Shown here: in pieces, positions 11,300 to 22,958 of the stretch
Layout: each line of letters opens with the position of its first letter
How positions within the stretch are numbered: the stretch's first letter is position 1
Origin: Cristatella mucedo
Taxonomy: Eukaryota > Bryozoa > Phylactolaemata > Cristatellidae
Length of the DNA stretch: 64,000 nt
NCBI GenBank assembly: GCA_009760855.2
Contig: WPIO01000003.1
Location: 14,419,501-14,483,500 of the forward strand
Direction: 5' to 3'
Position numbers and translations under genes: made by a program
The notes under the pieces: generated by a model
What the model was told of the DNA's origin: nothing
Database searches by the model: none
Seen by the model: only the letters and a program-made list of their open reading frames with translations

Positions 11300-12387
11300 C
11301 TACACGTGGCACTTTGGAATATACAAATGCCAGAATTACTCACATAAATTATGGAGAAAAATCTTGAATTAAAGTTGAGCTATAGTTTTTCTTACAATGA
11401 ACTAATATAAAATCACATTTACTTCACGTCCACAGGTTCAGTAAGTCTTAAAAATACTAATAACTCAAATATTACATGTTTTGGTTGTACTTGGAAAAAA
11501 TGCTTTCCCGTTCAACCTAGGATATGTGTACTATCGTTAAATGGCTTCTATCTAGATAATTAAATCAGGCCAGCGGCTAGCTGCATAGAAGAGGCACCAA
11601 TACTTTGCCGATAAGCTTTTTCAGTATTTAAAGGGCCCACTACCAAAGCTGCAACTGAGATCTTACGTAAAGATACTTTACTGGGGGAAGTAGTAATTCC
11701 AGACAATCTAGATCTGTTAATGCTTTTGTTACATTCCTCTACAAATTCGAATTCAAATTCTTTCGCACATTTTTGTTATGGCTTCGGTGAGAACCAACCT
11801 AATAGAACCCAACTTTTAACATCGATTTACAGGTACAGATGAAGATACCACGGACTTGACTGCAATACAAATTATCACTATCGCCCGCTCTTATGTAGGA
11901 GCATAATTAATGATAGTTGTGTCGTATTTAAAGGTGAAGCGCTTGAATAAGCTTAAGTGTGATCCTCCAAGAAATTGACTGCGTTCGATCACGTCAAGGT
12001 ATGAGCCATCCGTTACCTTTCCTTCTTGCGACGTAGATTTGAAGGTTGTATTGACTACTACTCTTCTAAGATGAAAGGATGTGCGTATTTCTTTCTGACA
12101 CACTGTCGCTATGGCATCTCAATGCCCATATTGCATCTCATTTGCACTGCATTGAACAGCATTAATGTAGCTATTTTATTTACGGGCGCGAAATGTGTGA
12201 ATCAGAGTTTTTATGGCTTTTTAGGAACCAGCTTCACTGTAGTGATTTACGGTCTCATCGTGGAAGAATGGAAATTTTCCTCGTGACAAAAGTTTATTCT
12301 GATTGCAGCCAATACACAAACCTTCAAACGCAGCTGCATAAGTTTCCATGAAACTAACCATTTAGCCACTGAGTACTCCTCGCATCA
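11300..12387. other. Unannotated, AT-rich
   Basis: No gene or shared repeat recognised. Short open frames at 11891-12103 (minus) and 12026-12286 (plus) have no family signature. Confidence 0.4.
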
Positions 12388-13418
12388 AATAATAATAATA
12401 ATGTTATTAATGATAATGCACTTGATTAAATGCCCTCAGAGAACTTAATCTCATTCTAGGCGCTTTAAATTTGCTGCAAAGGGAAACACGATTGAATGGT
12501 GAGTAATATCATGCTTGATAAACAACATGAATAGCATGGTTAGGGGTGACGTGCAAAAGGTCAGCATGCAAGTGTGGTCAGTGGCAGAATGCACATGTCA
12601 GCACGCATAAGCACATGATGGACGAATCACAGGGACCCACTATGCTGTCCTAAATAGGTGTGTTTTTAAGTTCTTTTTAAATGTGGTCAAGTCAGGGGAT
12701 GTGACGCAAGTCGAGAGTGAGTTCCAGGCTTTGGAAGCATACGAACTAAATGCACGGTCTCCAAAGAATTTGAGCTTTGTACGAGGTATAGGTAAACAGT
12801 TGGTTTCCGAAAAGCAGGTGGTACGATGCTTGGCCTGGTGGGGGAGTAGATCTGAGAGATAGGCTGTAGCCAAAGAATGAAGTGACCAAAAAGGGAGCGA
12901 CAAACCTTGAAGTCAATCCGTTGCTTGACTGATAGCCAGTGCAGGTCGGTGAGAAGTGGTGTGATTTGGCAACTGCGACGCTCACGATAGACAAGCCTAG
13001 CTGCTGAGTTTTGCACCAGCTGTAAGCGCCTGGTTTCACACACTGGTAGGCCACCAAGCAGTGAGTTACAGAAGTAAAGACGGGATGTCAAAAATGAATG
13101 AACCAACTGAGAGGTGGTATCCTTATCTAAACAAGCCCGAATTTTAGCAATATTATGTATCTGAAAGTAGGCAGGCTTGATTGTGGAGCTGATGTGGTCG
13201 TCTAACGAGAGGCCACTTTGGAACTTGACACCTAGATTTCGAGCTGATTCAACAGGAGACATGCTGGCAGAGCCAATTTTGAGCGGCAGCCTTTCCAGTT
13301 TCTGAACCACACTGGGTTTTTCCATAGCTAATAACTTTGTTTTATCAAACTTTAGTTTTAGGAAACTTGCTGCCATCCATGTGCGGATGTCATCAATACA
13401 TGCAGCAAGGAACTCAAA
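12388..13418 (-). mobile_element. LINE-A, 5'-truncated copy, minus strand
   Basis: From the low-coordinate end it reads (AAT)n, the complementary terminal hairpin (partly decayed), the 3' untranslated region, and then the RT C-terminal coding region on the minus strand ([64 protein letters not shown]). A frameshift near 12,880 splits the frame. The copy starts just before LAACIDD, so it is truncated slightly more than the one at 5970. Confidence 0.85.
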
Positions 13419-15299
13419 AAAACGGAGTTCATGCTGAAGTACGCTAACTTGCAATGACTTTGAAAGTTTAATTATTGCTTGCCATAACGTGCTCAACCAA
13501 ACCTTTATACTGCGCATACTTAACATATCATATATTTAAATTTATCCCTGCTGAAAAGTTTGACTGAAAGCAACTGAAGAGCCAATAACAAAGCCTTTCT
13601 GAAGAATTGGTAAGCAAGAATAAAAGAAAATGGCGATACTATGTATGCGTGGCAACCGGGTGATGAATTGCGTAGACAGCAAATCAAACTACGTTAGGGT
13701 AGCGGGAGAAAAGTGTCCTGAGTCTAACAGGTGTACACTGCATCGATGCACCTACCAGACTACGCAACGCTCGTACTTCCTTTCCTGATGACATGCAAAA
13801 GAAGTTTGCAGATACTATTTCCGAAAAGGGGATAATTCTCATTACCCTCTGTATGATAATCTTTAGGGCTGTGATATTTTTGCTACGATTTGAAGCTATC
13901 TGCAAAACATTTGCATGAGCGATTGGTTGCCTTTTGTCACTTTTAGCATGCTCTTCATAACGATCTTCAAAACGACAATCAAGGCCCAGATACCTCATTG
14001 CAATGTGAAGCCTCGCTTGAATATTTATTTATGAAATACTCAAGTAATATCCACTAATTCTAGTAGTTCGAATTCATTTATAAATGTTCGCTGTTCAGAT
14101 TGATTGTCATTCTCATTACATGTGAATCCTGATATCCAATGTGATTTGACCTACTGTAGTGATACCAAGCTGCGATTCCATTCATGTTCGATTAGTTGGA
14201 CGGTGTTTATAAAAAATGATGTACATATCCACCAGCTGTCTCTGGTATTGATTTAAGTATTTACTTGATTTTACCCACATTGCCCAGAGACCATAATAGC
14301 GCTAGTTGCTGTGTTTAAAACTGAACTGTATTTAGGCTCAGCCATGCAAACAGGGCAGACGGATGGGCACTTTGCTGAGACGAAGTGATATCACGATGTG
14401 ACTGCTAACTTACTTCGAGGGAGCAATGATAAAAGTTCTGAATTGTTAGAAGTGCTGAGCATGTTTAAGGGCTCTTCCAGGCTATTGCCAAATTTTTAAA
14501 AGGCACAAAATTATAGTCCTGCGTACATTGTGCAACCGTATTTATATCAAAACCTGTGTTAGTTGCTCCTGGTATTAACCTCGAGACCGTTTGCACTCAT
14601 CTCATCAAGGCAATTTACTCTGCACATATGAAATGAACTTCGTTGCTTTCTCCCAAGTCAAAGATTCTCGTTCCTGATTTTGGTTGCTGGCTCTCACGTT
14701 CACGATTCCCCTTGGTGAAGCTTTTTACTTGCTTTCACGTGTATGGTTCTTCTTACTGATGCTATATGCTTGCTCTCGTTTCCTGATACCTCTTGCAGAA
14801 ACTAGTTGCCGAGTTTGCGTCAGCTCTTTACTGGGCATACATTTTCAGCACATTCAATTGAAAGCCCAAGCTGTAACATCATCTACGATCATTCGAAGGT
14901 CAAATAATTAGGCAGTTTTGGTGGAGAGGGCAATCTAATGTATTCTGTTTGTGCGTATAGCTCCGAAAGTGGAGAGTAGTACTTTTTACCCTCATGGATG
15001 AGTTTTAAATTATTCCGTCAAAGCCCACAGGCTTCGGATGTTAAAGCGGTCACCCACACTTATCTCGAAAAATCCGAGATGCAAGAAACATAGCTAAAGA
15101 ACGAGAGCACTGTAGGAAGTAAATAGTAATAAAGCAGCCGGGCAAGAATGGTTGTAGAAAAAAAATCCCATAATTGGAAGTGACATAGCAGTGTTTCAAG
15201 CACTTCGGGGAAGTGGGTTAAAGTGCCTAAAAACGGCAAAGCCAGACAACAGAGACCAACGATATAGGGATTATAAGGGCACATCTGGTTTATAATCTT
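13419..15299. other. Unannotated
   Basis: About 1.9 kb with no gene I can support. The minus frame at 13684-13998 has no recognised motif. Confidence 0.35.
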
Positions 15300-15385
15300 A
15301 ATAACAATAATGATAATCATAATCAATCATTTAGGCAGCGCCACATGAGAACCTAATCTCTAGATCGGTGCTCTGCAAATCCCTG
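15300..15385 (-). mobile_element. LINE/SINE-B hairpin tail relic, minus strand
   Basis: The order AAT-rich tail, gcagcgcc, gagaacctaatctct and ggtgct matches the reverse complement of the hairpin tail shared by LINE-A and SINE-B. There is too little sequence to tell which family it came from. Confidence 0.5.
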
Positions 15386-15556
15386 CAAGAGAATCAGTAC
15401 CCAAGGACTAATGCTGTGCACGTATCAAGCAGGTAAAGGCAAACGAGCACCAAGCTCAAGCCTGCATGCTAAAACAATACATATGGCTACCGCTAGTAAG
15501 ACCTCTGGCTAGTAATATGCTCTGAATCATGAATAGGAATGCGCAAAAGGCAAAGC

Positions 15557-16020
15557 GTAATACCCACATAGTCTTTGTGGCTTTGTGGGGTGACAGACAG
15601 AGATACGCTACATTACAGCGGAACAAAAAGATGCAGACTCACGGATGCGAAGGGAAAGCTGACCGGAACTGATGCACCATGAGCTGAGGAGGCTGCCAAT
15701 AATAGCTGCCAATAATGGCTGCAAGGTCTTTGCAAATGGTGGCCGTAACCAAACCCAAGTTAAGACTCTTGGGGCATCCGAGCTCGATGCTCGATGTTTC
15801 AATTTACTTCGAGGCGTGGCAAGATGGGCGGATGCTGTCGAGCGGTTGGTGCAAGAGTACGCTGGATGGAGCTGCAAGGAGGTCAGATAGGGAGGCCTGT
15901 GCAAATGAGTGAACGACCTGCGAGTCAGACAGAGGATCTTAAAATAGACTCAGTGCTTGATAGACAGCCGCTGGAGCTCAGACAGAAGTGACGTGATGTG
16001 GGCTTTATGCGGCTGAGACA
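15557..16020 (-). mobile_element. Second LINE-like family fragment, minus strand
   Basis: Minus-strand reading gives LPPYLTSLQLHPAYSC and TPRSKLKHRASSSDAPRVL, and upstream a segment resembling the 'ITxLLxxLxRLxIKxRIxFK' block, in the order expected for the RT tail of non-LTR elements but clearly divergent from LINE-A. Its 3' side carries the dispersed segment also found at 4472-4535. Family assignment is tentative. Confidence 0.4.
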
Positions 16021-16526
<506 letters not shown>

Positions 16527-16530
16527 TACT

Positions 16531-16546
16531 GTGTGTGTGCGCGCGC

Positions 16547-16597
<51 letters not shown>
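16531..16597. repeat. (GT)n microsatellite with (GC)n island
   Basis: GT repeats interrupted by a short gcgcgcgcg run follow the GA tract directly, making a compound microsatellite. Alternating purine-pyrimidine sequence of this kind can adopt Z-DNA. Confidence 0.95.
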
Positions 16598-16599
<2 letters not shown>

Positions 16600-17098
16600 C
16601 TATCTGTGTGAGCTATGTTCGCAGGTGTGCGCGTAAAAGAATACGTATGTATACAGGTATGTGAACGTGAGAAAGAATACACATATGGTTGAGAAAGCCG
16701 TTTTGTGAATATTATTTCCGCGAGCCAAGTGTATATGAGGAAGAAATCTATGCTATGAGCACTGAAATGCGAGAGGGCACATTAGCACACAGAGCACAAA
16801 TAGGCATTACCTATAGCTCGTTACCGCAAATTATGGCTACTCGGTTGCGATTGCCAAAGAGAATTAAATTTACCATAAGTCAAAATTTGACAAAATTAAT
16901 AATTACTAAACAGGACTCAACGTATATAAGTATTGACGTTCTTATGACTTGACTGCAAAGATGCTGTATCTAAACACACACACACACACACATATGCACA
17001 CATATATAGAATATAGCTGTTGTTGAGATCTATTTTGGATGGCATTAAGAGTACCACATAATTTAGTCTCGTCTTGCTTGTCAAGGCTTTTCAGCAGC

Positions 17099-17129
<31 letters not shown>

Positions 17130-17716
17130 GAGGCTGTTTGATCAGCTAAACTGTGGTACTTTACTTTTCACTTTGTGCAGTCTGCTTACTTGATCTGACG
17201 GTAGCACGGAATGCGAGTATAATATGTAGTCCAATATGAAAAAAGAACGTACAACGTCAGGTTTAGCAACCGCGATTGTCGGAGATTTATAATCCACCTC
17301 CTCGGCCGCTAATTCGTTATGGCAAAACGCAAAGAGCTGTTGCCACTGCTCTAAAATTATTTGCTAGAATAGCAGTTAAAAGTGATTCTATTTCACTTCT
17401 GCCAAGTTAAAGGAATATATTTTTTAAATTCACCCTAATCTACCTGCTTTTTATGACGTCTCGGCGTTAATGCCAAATTACAGCTCCCACGCGCACTGAA
17501 CCAAAAGACCAATAGAAAGTAACGCAGAAGTATAAAAAATTATGATGTTGTGGACTGTCACTCAATAGCCGCGGTCTGTTCAAAACTTAATTGTTGACTA
17601 TGAGACCAAATCCAAGGCACTTACCTGTCGGCAAGAGTGGTAGACAGTACACGGCTAGATAGCAGATGCTTGTGACTTGCACATCAATTATACTTTCTGA
17701 ACACTGGGCATGATCA
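16598..17716. other. Unannotated, AT-rich, with CA and TA microsatellites
   Basis: Contains (CA)n at 16975-16991 and (TA)n at 17098-17126. The (TA)n is directly followed by gaggctgtttgatcagct, the 3' end motif of SINE-A, so a heavily decayed SINE may lie there. No gene seen. Confidence 0.45.
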
Positions 17717-19000
17717 TAATAATAATATATTTGTTATAGCGCCTCAGAAAACTTAATTTGTTTCTAGGAATTTTAAATTTGCTCCAAACGAAGCATAATT
17801 GAGTGGTAAGTGATAGCATACTCAATGAAAAATCAAACGAGCGTAGCATAGAGGTGACATGCACAGGGTCAGCATGTAAATATGGTCAGTAGCAGCACGT
17901 GCAGCGTCAGCACACATTAGCGTATTTACGACGAATCATATGGGCCCACTAAATGCTGCGATAAATATGTGTATTTTTTGTTTCTTTTAAAATGTGATCA
18001 AGTCGGTGGATGTCATGAAGCAAGTCGAAAGTGAGCTCCAGGCTCTAGGAGCATACGAACTAAAGGCACCGTCTTTAAAGGATTTGAGGTTCGTATGAGG
18101 TATTAGTAAACGATTAGATTCTGAAAAGAGGGTGGTACGATGATAGCCTGTTGGAGGAGTAGAACTGATAGGTAGGCTGGAGCCAAAGAATGAAGGGACC
18201 TAAAGGTGAGTGGCAAAAATTGAAGTCGATATAATATAATAGTATCATCCATTTGTATAGCGCCATAAGAGAACTTAATCTCTGTTCAGGCGATGAGTTG
18301 CTTGACTGAGAGTCAGTGCAGGTCGGCAAGAAATGATGTGATTTGGCAACTGCGACGCTCACAATAAACCAGCCTAGCTACAGAGTTTTTCACCAAGTGT
18401 AAGAGCCTGCGTGCACCGGCTGGTAGACCAGCAAGCGCCGAGTTTCAGAAGATCAGGATTTCACAAATATACGGACCAATTTTGATGTAGTATCCTCGTC
18501 TAAGCAAGCCAGAATTTTAGCGATCTGAAATAGCTGAAAGTAAGCAGACTTGATTGTGAAGCTTATGTAGTCGTCAAATGAAAGGTCACTTTGGAGTATG
18601 ACATTTAGATTTTGTGCATATTCAACTGGAGATATGCTGGTAGAGCCGATTGTGAGCGTTAACTTTTCCAATTTTCGATTCACACTTGGTTAACCATTAA
18701 CCTGTAAGTTGGTTTCTATCATCATTCAATTTGAGAAAGTTGGCTGCCATCCATGCTTGGATGTCATCAGTACATGCCAGGGAGTTGAAAGAATTCGATG
18801 CGCTGGAGGGCTGGGGGGATCAATGCAAAGGTACAACTAAAAGTTATCTGCATAGAAGTAAAAGCCTAGATTGTGCCTATCACATCGGCAAGAGGGAGAG
18901 TATAAACCGTGAAAAGAATCGGACCAAGCACAGAGCTCTGACGTATCGCATACTTCAGAGGTTCATCGAATAATCTGTACTCATTCACATCAATACTTAT
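17717..19000 (-). mobile_element. LINE-A, older 5'-truncated copy, minus strand, with nested insertion
   Basis: From low to high coordinates: AAT tail, decayed hairpin, 3' untranslated region, then minus-strand RT sequence (WNSL region near 18020, LTLTIGSTSISPVEYAQNL, SDLSFDDYISFTIKSAYFQL, then the region equivalent to GFHFYADD near 18850-18900). It reaches as far 5' as the copy at 57753 but is much more diverged. A short hairpin-tail insertion (18231-18294) splits it. Confidence 0.8.
18231..18294 (-). mobile_element. SINE-B tail nested in LINE-A
   Basis: The 64 bp from ataatataat to ggcgat interrupts the LINE between gaagtcgat and gagttgcttg. The copy at 12388-13418 is continuous at that point. 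The insert is a minus-strand hairpin tail (tttgtatagcgccataagag, then cttaatctctgttcagg). The tetranucleotide cgat lies on both sides (18227-18230 and 18291-18294), a possible but very short target duplication. Confidence 0.6.
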
Positions 19001-20060
19001 ATACACGGCGATAAGGCACGAGCGCTCTTCGTCGCTGCCGTGCTCCTGCCACTACCTACAACGTACCTGCGTGCGTCGGTGCAGCACCTGCAACTAGCTA
19101 GCCCTGCTACTACAAGGCTCAGGCGACGCCAGTATTCGTCGCACGTCGGCCGAAAGCGGCGCCGCTACGAGAGCTGCGCTCGCGGCCTAGTTCTGACCGG
19201 ACGTGGAAGCCGCAAGTTTGTAGCACCCGCAAGCGCCGACATACGTGCACAGCTCCTGCGACTCCTTAGCCGCGCTCCGAGGCGCCAGTTGCACCGGTAT
19301 TTTTCACTCGTCTGCTAGGGCGGAGGACTTGATTTCGGCTAGTCCTTTGCCACAAGACCGCGGCAGCGCGGTCGTAACCATGGTAAAAACGCAGAAGTTT
19401 ACCGCGAAAGGCTCACTTGCTGATTACCAAACCTGGCCGGAGCTCGAACCTCATTGGTTGGTCTATGTCAATGGGCGCCGTTCGTCATGCCGGCTCCAGC
19501 GCTTAGGATTGGTACGTTTAACGGCTAGACCTCGCTCGTCGCGCCAGCCTGCGGTTACTGAGCGGTAAGACCGGATCTCGCGCAGCGTTGGTCGGACGCA
19601 CGAGCTGCACTGCTGCCGCTTATCGGCGTCGTCTGTCGGCACTGGCCTTGTCCTCCTGCGGGTGGACTACGGAGGTCGCAGCCGAGTCCGCCTAGGTGGG
19701 TGTGGGCGCTACGCGAGGCCGGCCACGCCCCTCCCGCTGCCGACCGTCGGCGCCAGTCCGTACCTTTCCTCTAGCTGGCTGCCACTTCTCGCTCCGTCAG
19801 CGACGCACTGCCCGTGCTGTGCGTGCGTGCGTGCGTTCGTTCGAGGATGCTGTTTTTAAGCCCATTGTCCCGCCCAGGGCGTCGTAAAAGGGCTTTGTGA
19901 GCTAGGCACGCTCGCCAAGACTGGAGTGCCTGAAACGACGCTGGCATCCATGCCGGGTATTCTTGTTCAAGGGTTATGCTGCCCTATTGACGTCGCAGTG
20001 AAAACTCTCTGGGTTTTCCGGCCAGAGCCGAGCTCAGCGTGATAAGTCCACGGTTAAATG
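19001..20060. other. CpG-rich region, possible promoter or first-exon area
   Basis: About 1 kb of clearly CpG-rich sequence in an otherwise AT-leaning window. An ATG in strong initiation context (aaccatggt at 19377-19385) opens a frame of 62 codons starting MVKTQKFTAKGS and closing at 19568. In the same frame an earlier ATG at 19245 would give 107 codons. I recognise no domain. It may be a CpG island of a neighbouring gene, a first exon, or a GC-rich repeat. Confidence 0.35.
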
Positions 20061-20247
20061 CCGTTAAACAAAGGCTTGGACCTAGCAGAAACGAGGGTGA
20101 GACTCAGGCCTGGGCCGCGCTAGAGTAAGGCTAAGACTCAGAGACTTGGGGCACGCCCCACTCAACGTGTACCTCGCATTTTTGCTTGACAGCCTTTCCT
20201 CAATCTGTAGTGTAAGGAATGCTGGGAATTCCTTAAATGGTACTAAT

Positions 20248-20352
20248 AGTAAGACATCTATTTGTGTAGTCACCCTATGAAAACTCAATTACTTTCTAGC
20301 ACTTTACTTAAGCTGGAAAGGGAGAGTTTCGTTTGGTTAGTAATATCATGCA
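20248..20352 (-). mobile_element. Decayed LINE-A tail, minus strand
   Basis: The order catctatttgtgtagtcacc, aactcaattactttctagca, then tttagtaatatcatg-like sequence follows the reverse complement of the LINE-A hairpin and 3' untranslated region with many substitutions. Confidence 0.5.
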
Positions 20353-20429
20353 CGGCGTCGGCTCGTACAAGCATAGATAGGACGATTCACAAAAACGAGC
20401 AAGTGCCATATCAGCAATAAAAACACTGG

Positions 20430-20960
20430 AACGTAGTACATAGCTCCTCAAGAGAACCTAATCTCTTATTGGGCACTTTCCATACGCTGTAAAGAGAAAA
20501 TGTCAGCTGGTTAGTCATAAGATAGATCATTTCAGAACCCCCTTCCCCAAAAGCAAAATTTATTCTACCAGAGAAAAGGCCTTGACGAACAAGTAATGTT
20601 TTAGCTTCTTTAATGATATCTTTAAATTAGGAGATTGTGCACTGTCAGTTGGTGACGGGCTCCAGGCTTTGGGAGTAAATAAATAAATAAATAATAAATC
20701 CTAGCTGATTAAACAACCTCCTTTTGTATAGCGACAGAAGGGCTTTTACGGCTATCGCCACCGCTTGCAGTGGCGATAAAGAATCACCCACTGCAGGAAT
20801 CGAACCCACGACCTCGGGACCAATGTCGTGAAAGCAACCGCCTTACCTAGTGTGCCATCACGGCTCACCGGAGTATAGAACTTAAGGCGTGTTAACGCTT
20901 AATCTGAAGTCATGTTGATCAGAGAAAGACTAACGATCATTTGCTTCGTAAAACTGACCA
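20430..20960 (-). mobile_element. Decayed LINE-A copy, minus strand, split by SINE-A
   Basis: The tail (ctcctcaagagaacctaatc, then tcttattgggcactt) and 3' region continue to gctccaggctttgggagta at 20676. A SINE-A then intervenes, and the LINE resumes at 20870 with ggagtatagaacttaaggcg, equivalent to the intact copies' gagcatacgaactaaatgca. Where the old LINE ends beyond 20960 is unclear. Confidence 0.6.
20678..20869 (-). mobile_element. SINE-A inserted into a LINE-A relic, with target duplication
   Basis: On the minus strand a near-complete SINE-A runs from ggtgagccgtgatggcacac through B box gggttcgattcc and the tatcgccac/gtggcgata inverted repeat to aatcagctaggatttatt and an (AAAT)n-type tail. 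It is bracketed by ggagta at 20672-20677 and 20870-20875, and removing it restores the LINE sequence. Confidence 0.85.
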
Positions 20961-21569
20961 CTCTAACTCTCCAAGTGCTGACCGTGCAGCTGAATAGTTT
21001 TGAACACCATGCTTCGTAGCGTTGTCGACTCGACGTCGTACCAAAGCAGACTGTTGGGCCTGAGTTACACCTTCTAAGCTCTCGCTTTCACTCAGCGAGC
21101 CCGTAGCCCCCCCCCCCGCTTCGTGGCGGAAAATCCACCCTCCCCCCCCCCGATTCGTTCAGATTACTTCGCTGCAATAACGAGGGGCGGCAAAATAGTT
21201 CGTCACTCGCAACTCCCGGTCAAATCATGTTTGTGCACATTTGGTGGACGTTAACTATGCCATACCTCAGATTGCTAATGCAAAGTCGAGAGAACTTCAC
21301 CCGAGAAAAGCACCTGCTCGCAGGCTATTCAGACATAGCCGCTGCCATTCGAGGCATGCTCAAAGGCTGGGGTGGTTCTGTGCCTCTTGGCGATTATAAT
21401 TCGTTCTCGCGCCTTGATTTTCGTTGAAAACGTGTTGCTAAATGATCCGTACATTGCCAAGGTAGACAGATCTAGCATTTAAGGGTTTCCGAGTCGGCAT
21501 TTAAGCAGCACCATTGTACTGGAACGGAATTTCTACGTGCTGGTATCACGTCACACCACTGAGTATCCT
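20961..21569. other. Unannotated, with poly-C tracts
   Basis: Two C runs of ten or more occur at about 21108-21152. The 66-codon plus frame at 21227-21427 has no recognised domain. Confidence 0.35.
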
Positions 21570-21715
21570 TGATCTATTAGCTGCATTTGATCGAGAGATT
21601 TCTGAAGAGACCAGTAACAATCATCGGTCTTACCAATAATGCTGTTTCGCGGTTTGCAGCGTACCTGTCACGTAGAAGTTGGGCTATTCCAATGAAAGAC
21701 GTGACCTTAGACAGG
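21570..21715 (+). mobile_element. Decayed LINE reverse-transcriptase (fingers/palm) fragment
   Basis: Plus-strand reading with one frameshift gives LLAAFDREI followed by ERFLKRPVTIIGLTNNAVSR and FAAYLSRRSW, resembling 'DLSAAFDTVDHxILLxRL...G.xxxAxxWFxSYLSxRxQ' of L2/CR1-type elements. Short and decayed. Confidence 0.45.
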
Positions 21716-21814
21716 GATCGAGAATGAGATGACTAGCTGAGGAAGCGGTCTTCGGGATGGAACTTTCAAACATCAAGAAGCGGTGAAAGAGTACACCTAA
21801 ATTAAGAACGCATA

Positions 21815-22110
21815 ATAGTAATACATATATATAGCATCCTGTGAGAACTTGATCTCTTTCTAGGCATTTTAAATATGCTGTAAAGGCTGCATAACCATAT
21901 GATTAGTTGTAACAGGCGTAGTGTCAAAATGCGTAATGTGGTTGGTGGGCATAATGAAAGTCGCACTACTGTACCCCGAAGTCTTGTAGTCCAGCAGAAC
22001 GTGTACGGCGTCCAATGAGACGGAGTTTGGTTCAATCTTCGCTTAGCTTAAGAAAATCTGCCTACATCCATCCTCGACTGTAAGCAAGACAGGCATTTAC
22101 TTCATTCACC
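21815..22110 (-). mobile_element. Decayed LINE-A copy, minus strand
   Basis: The hairpin tail (gcatcctgtgagaacttgat, then ctctttctaggcatttt) begins at about 21830. Near 22045-22085, cttcgcttagcttaagaaaa, then ctgcctacatccatc, matches the minus-strand segment encoding 'WMAANFLKLSDD'. The centre of the element is missing or unrecognisable. Confidence 0.5.
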
Positions 22111-22235
22111 GCTCCAGCCGACTCCAGTGATTTAAGGAAAGAGCTCAGCAGCCAGTCTAGTCTCCGTTATGAACGGCATAGCTGCTGCATCGAACTATTT
22201 CTGTGTAAGCTTAACTGGCTCCATATCACGAATCA

Positions 22236-22442
22236 ACAAACAAAATGAATAATATGGTTAGGGGTGACATGCACAGGGTCAGCATGCAAATGTGGTTAGT
22301 GGATTCATTTTGTTTTCTTTTCAAGCATGATTTTACTTACCATTTAATTGCATTTCCCTTTGGAGCAAATTTAAAGCGCCTAGAAAGAGATTAAGTTCTC
22401 TGAGGGCGCTTTATCAAGTGCATTATTATTATTATTATTATT
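22236..22442 (+). mobile_element. LINE-A copy with inverted 5' part (twin-priming type)
   Basis: 22303-22442 is a plus-strand LINE-A 3' end with hairpin and (ATT)n. 22236-22302 immediately before it is the next more 5' part of the same 3' untranslated region in reverse complement (aatatggttaggggtgacat, then gcacagggtcagcatgc). The two parts overlap in the parent element by about 16 bp around attcattttgttt. Compare the continuous arrangement at 6862-7051. Confidence 0.85.
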
Positions 22443-22769
22443 GTCTCTCGTACCACCCATTTCTTGGCTTCCTATCATCGCGCCGTTGTCTAAATTTTGG
22501 CGGAAGCTTTTGAGGATGAGACATCCAGAACGCATGCACCGAAAGTCTTAAACTTTTTCGCTTCTGGCTTCTGTCACCACCAGCATTAACTTTGTTTCAT
22601 CCAGGTCTCAGAAAAAGCGCATCTTTCCGCTATGGCCAGCCCTACACAGAAGTGAACTAATCCATTGTTTTCTCCGTGCATTGCATGCTTACCAGTGCAC
22701 GTTTCGATTCGCGTGTCTTACTAGGGGTTCTACTAACCAGCAGCCGTGAGTGTCTTTTTATGTGCTTTA
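22443..22769. other. Unannotated spacer
   Basis: Nothing recognised between the inverted LINE and the SINE-A. Confidence 0.4.
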
Positions 22770-22958
22770 GAATGCTGGCAAAAGCATGATAAGGTGGTTG
22801 CTTTCACGACCTCGGTTCTGAGAGCGTGGTTCGATTCCTGCGGTGGGTGATTCTTTATCGCCACTACCAGCGGTGGCGATAGCCGTAAAGGCTCTTCTGT
22901 CGCTATACAAAAAGAGGCTGTTTAATAAGCTAGGATTTATTTATTTTATTTATTTATG
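22770..22958 (+). mobile_element. SINE-A copy
   Basis: Contains ggtggttgctttcacgacct, B box tggttcgattcc, the inverted repeat tatcgccac...ggtggcgata, gtcgctatacaaaaagaggc, aataagctaggatttattta and a TTTA-rich tail. The 5' end is approximate because the A-box half is degenerate. Confidence 0.8.
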
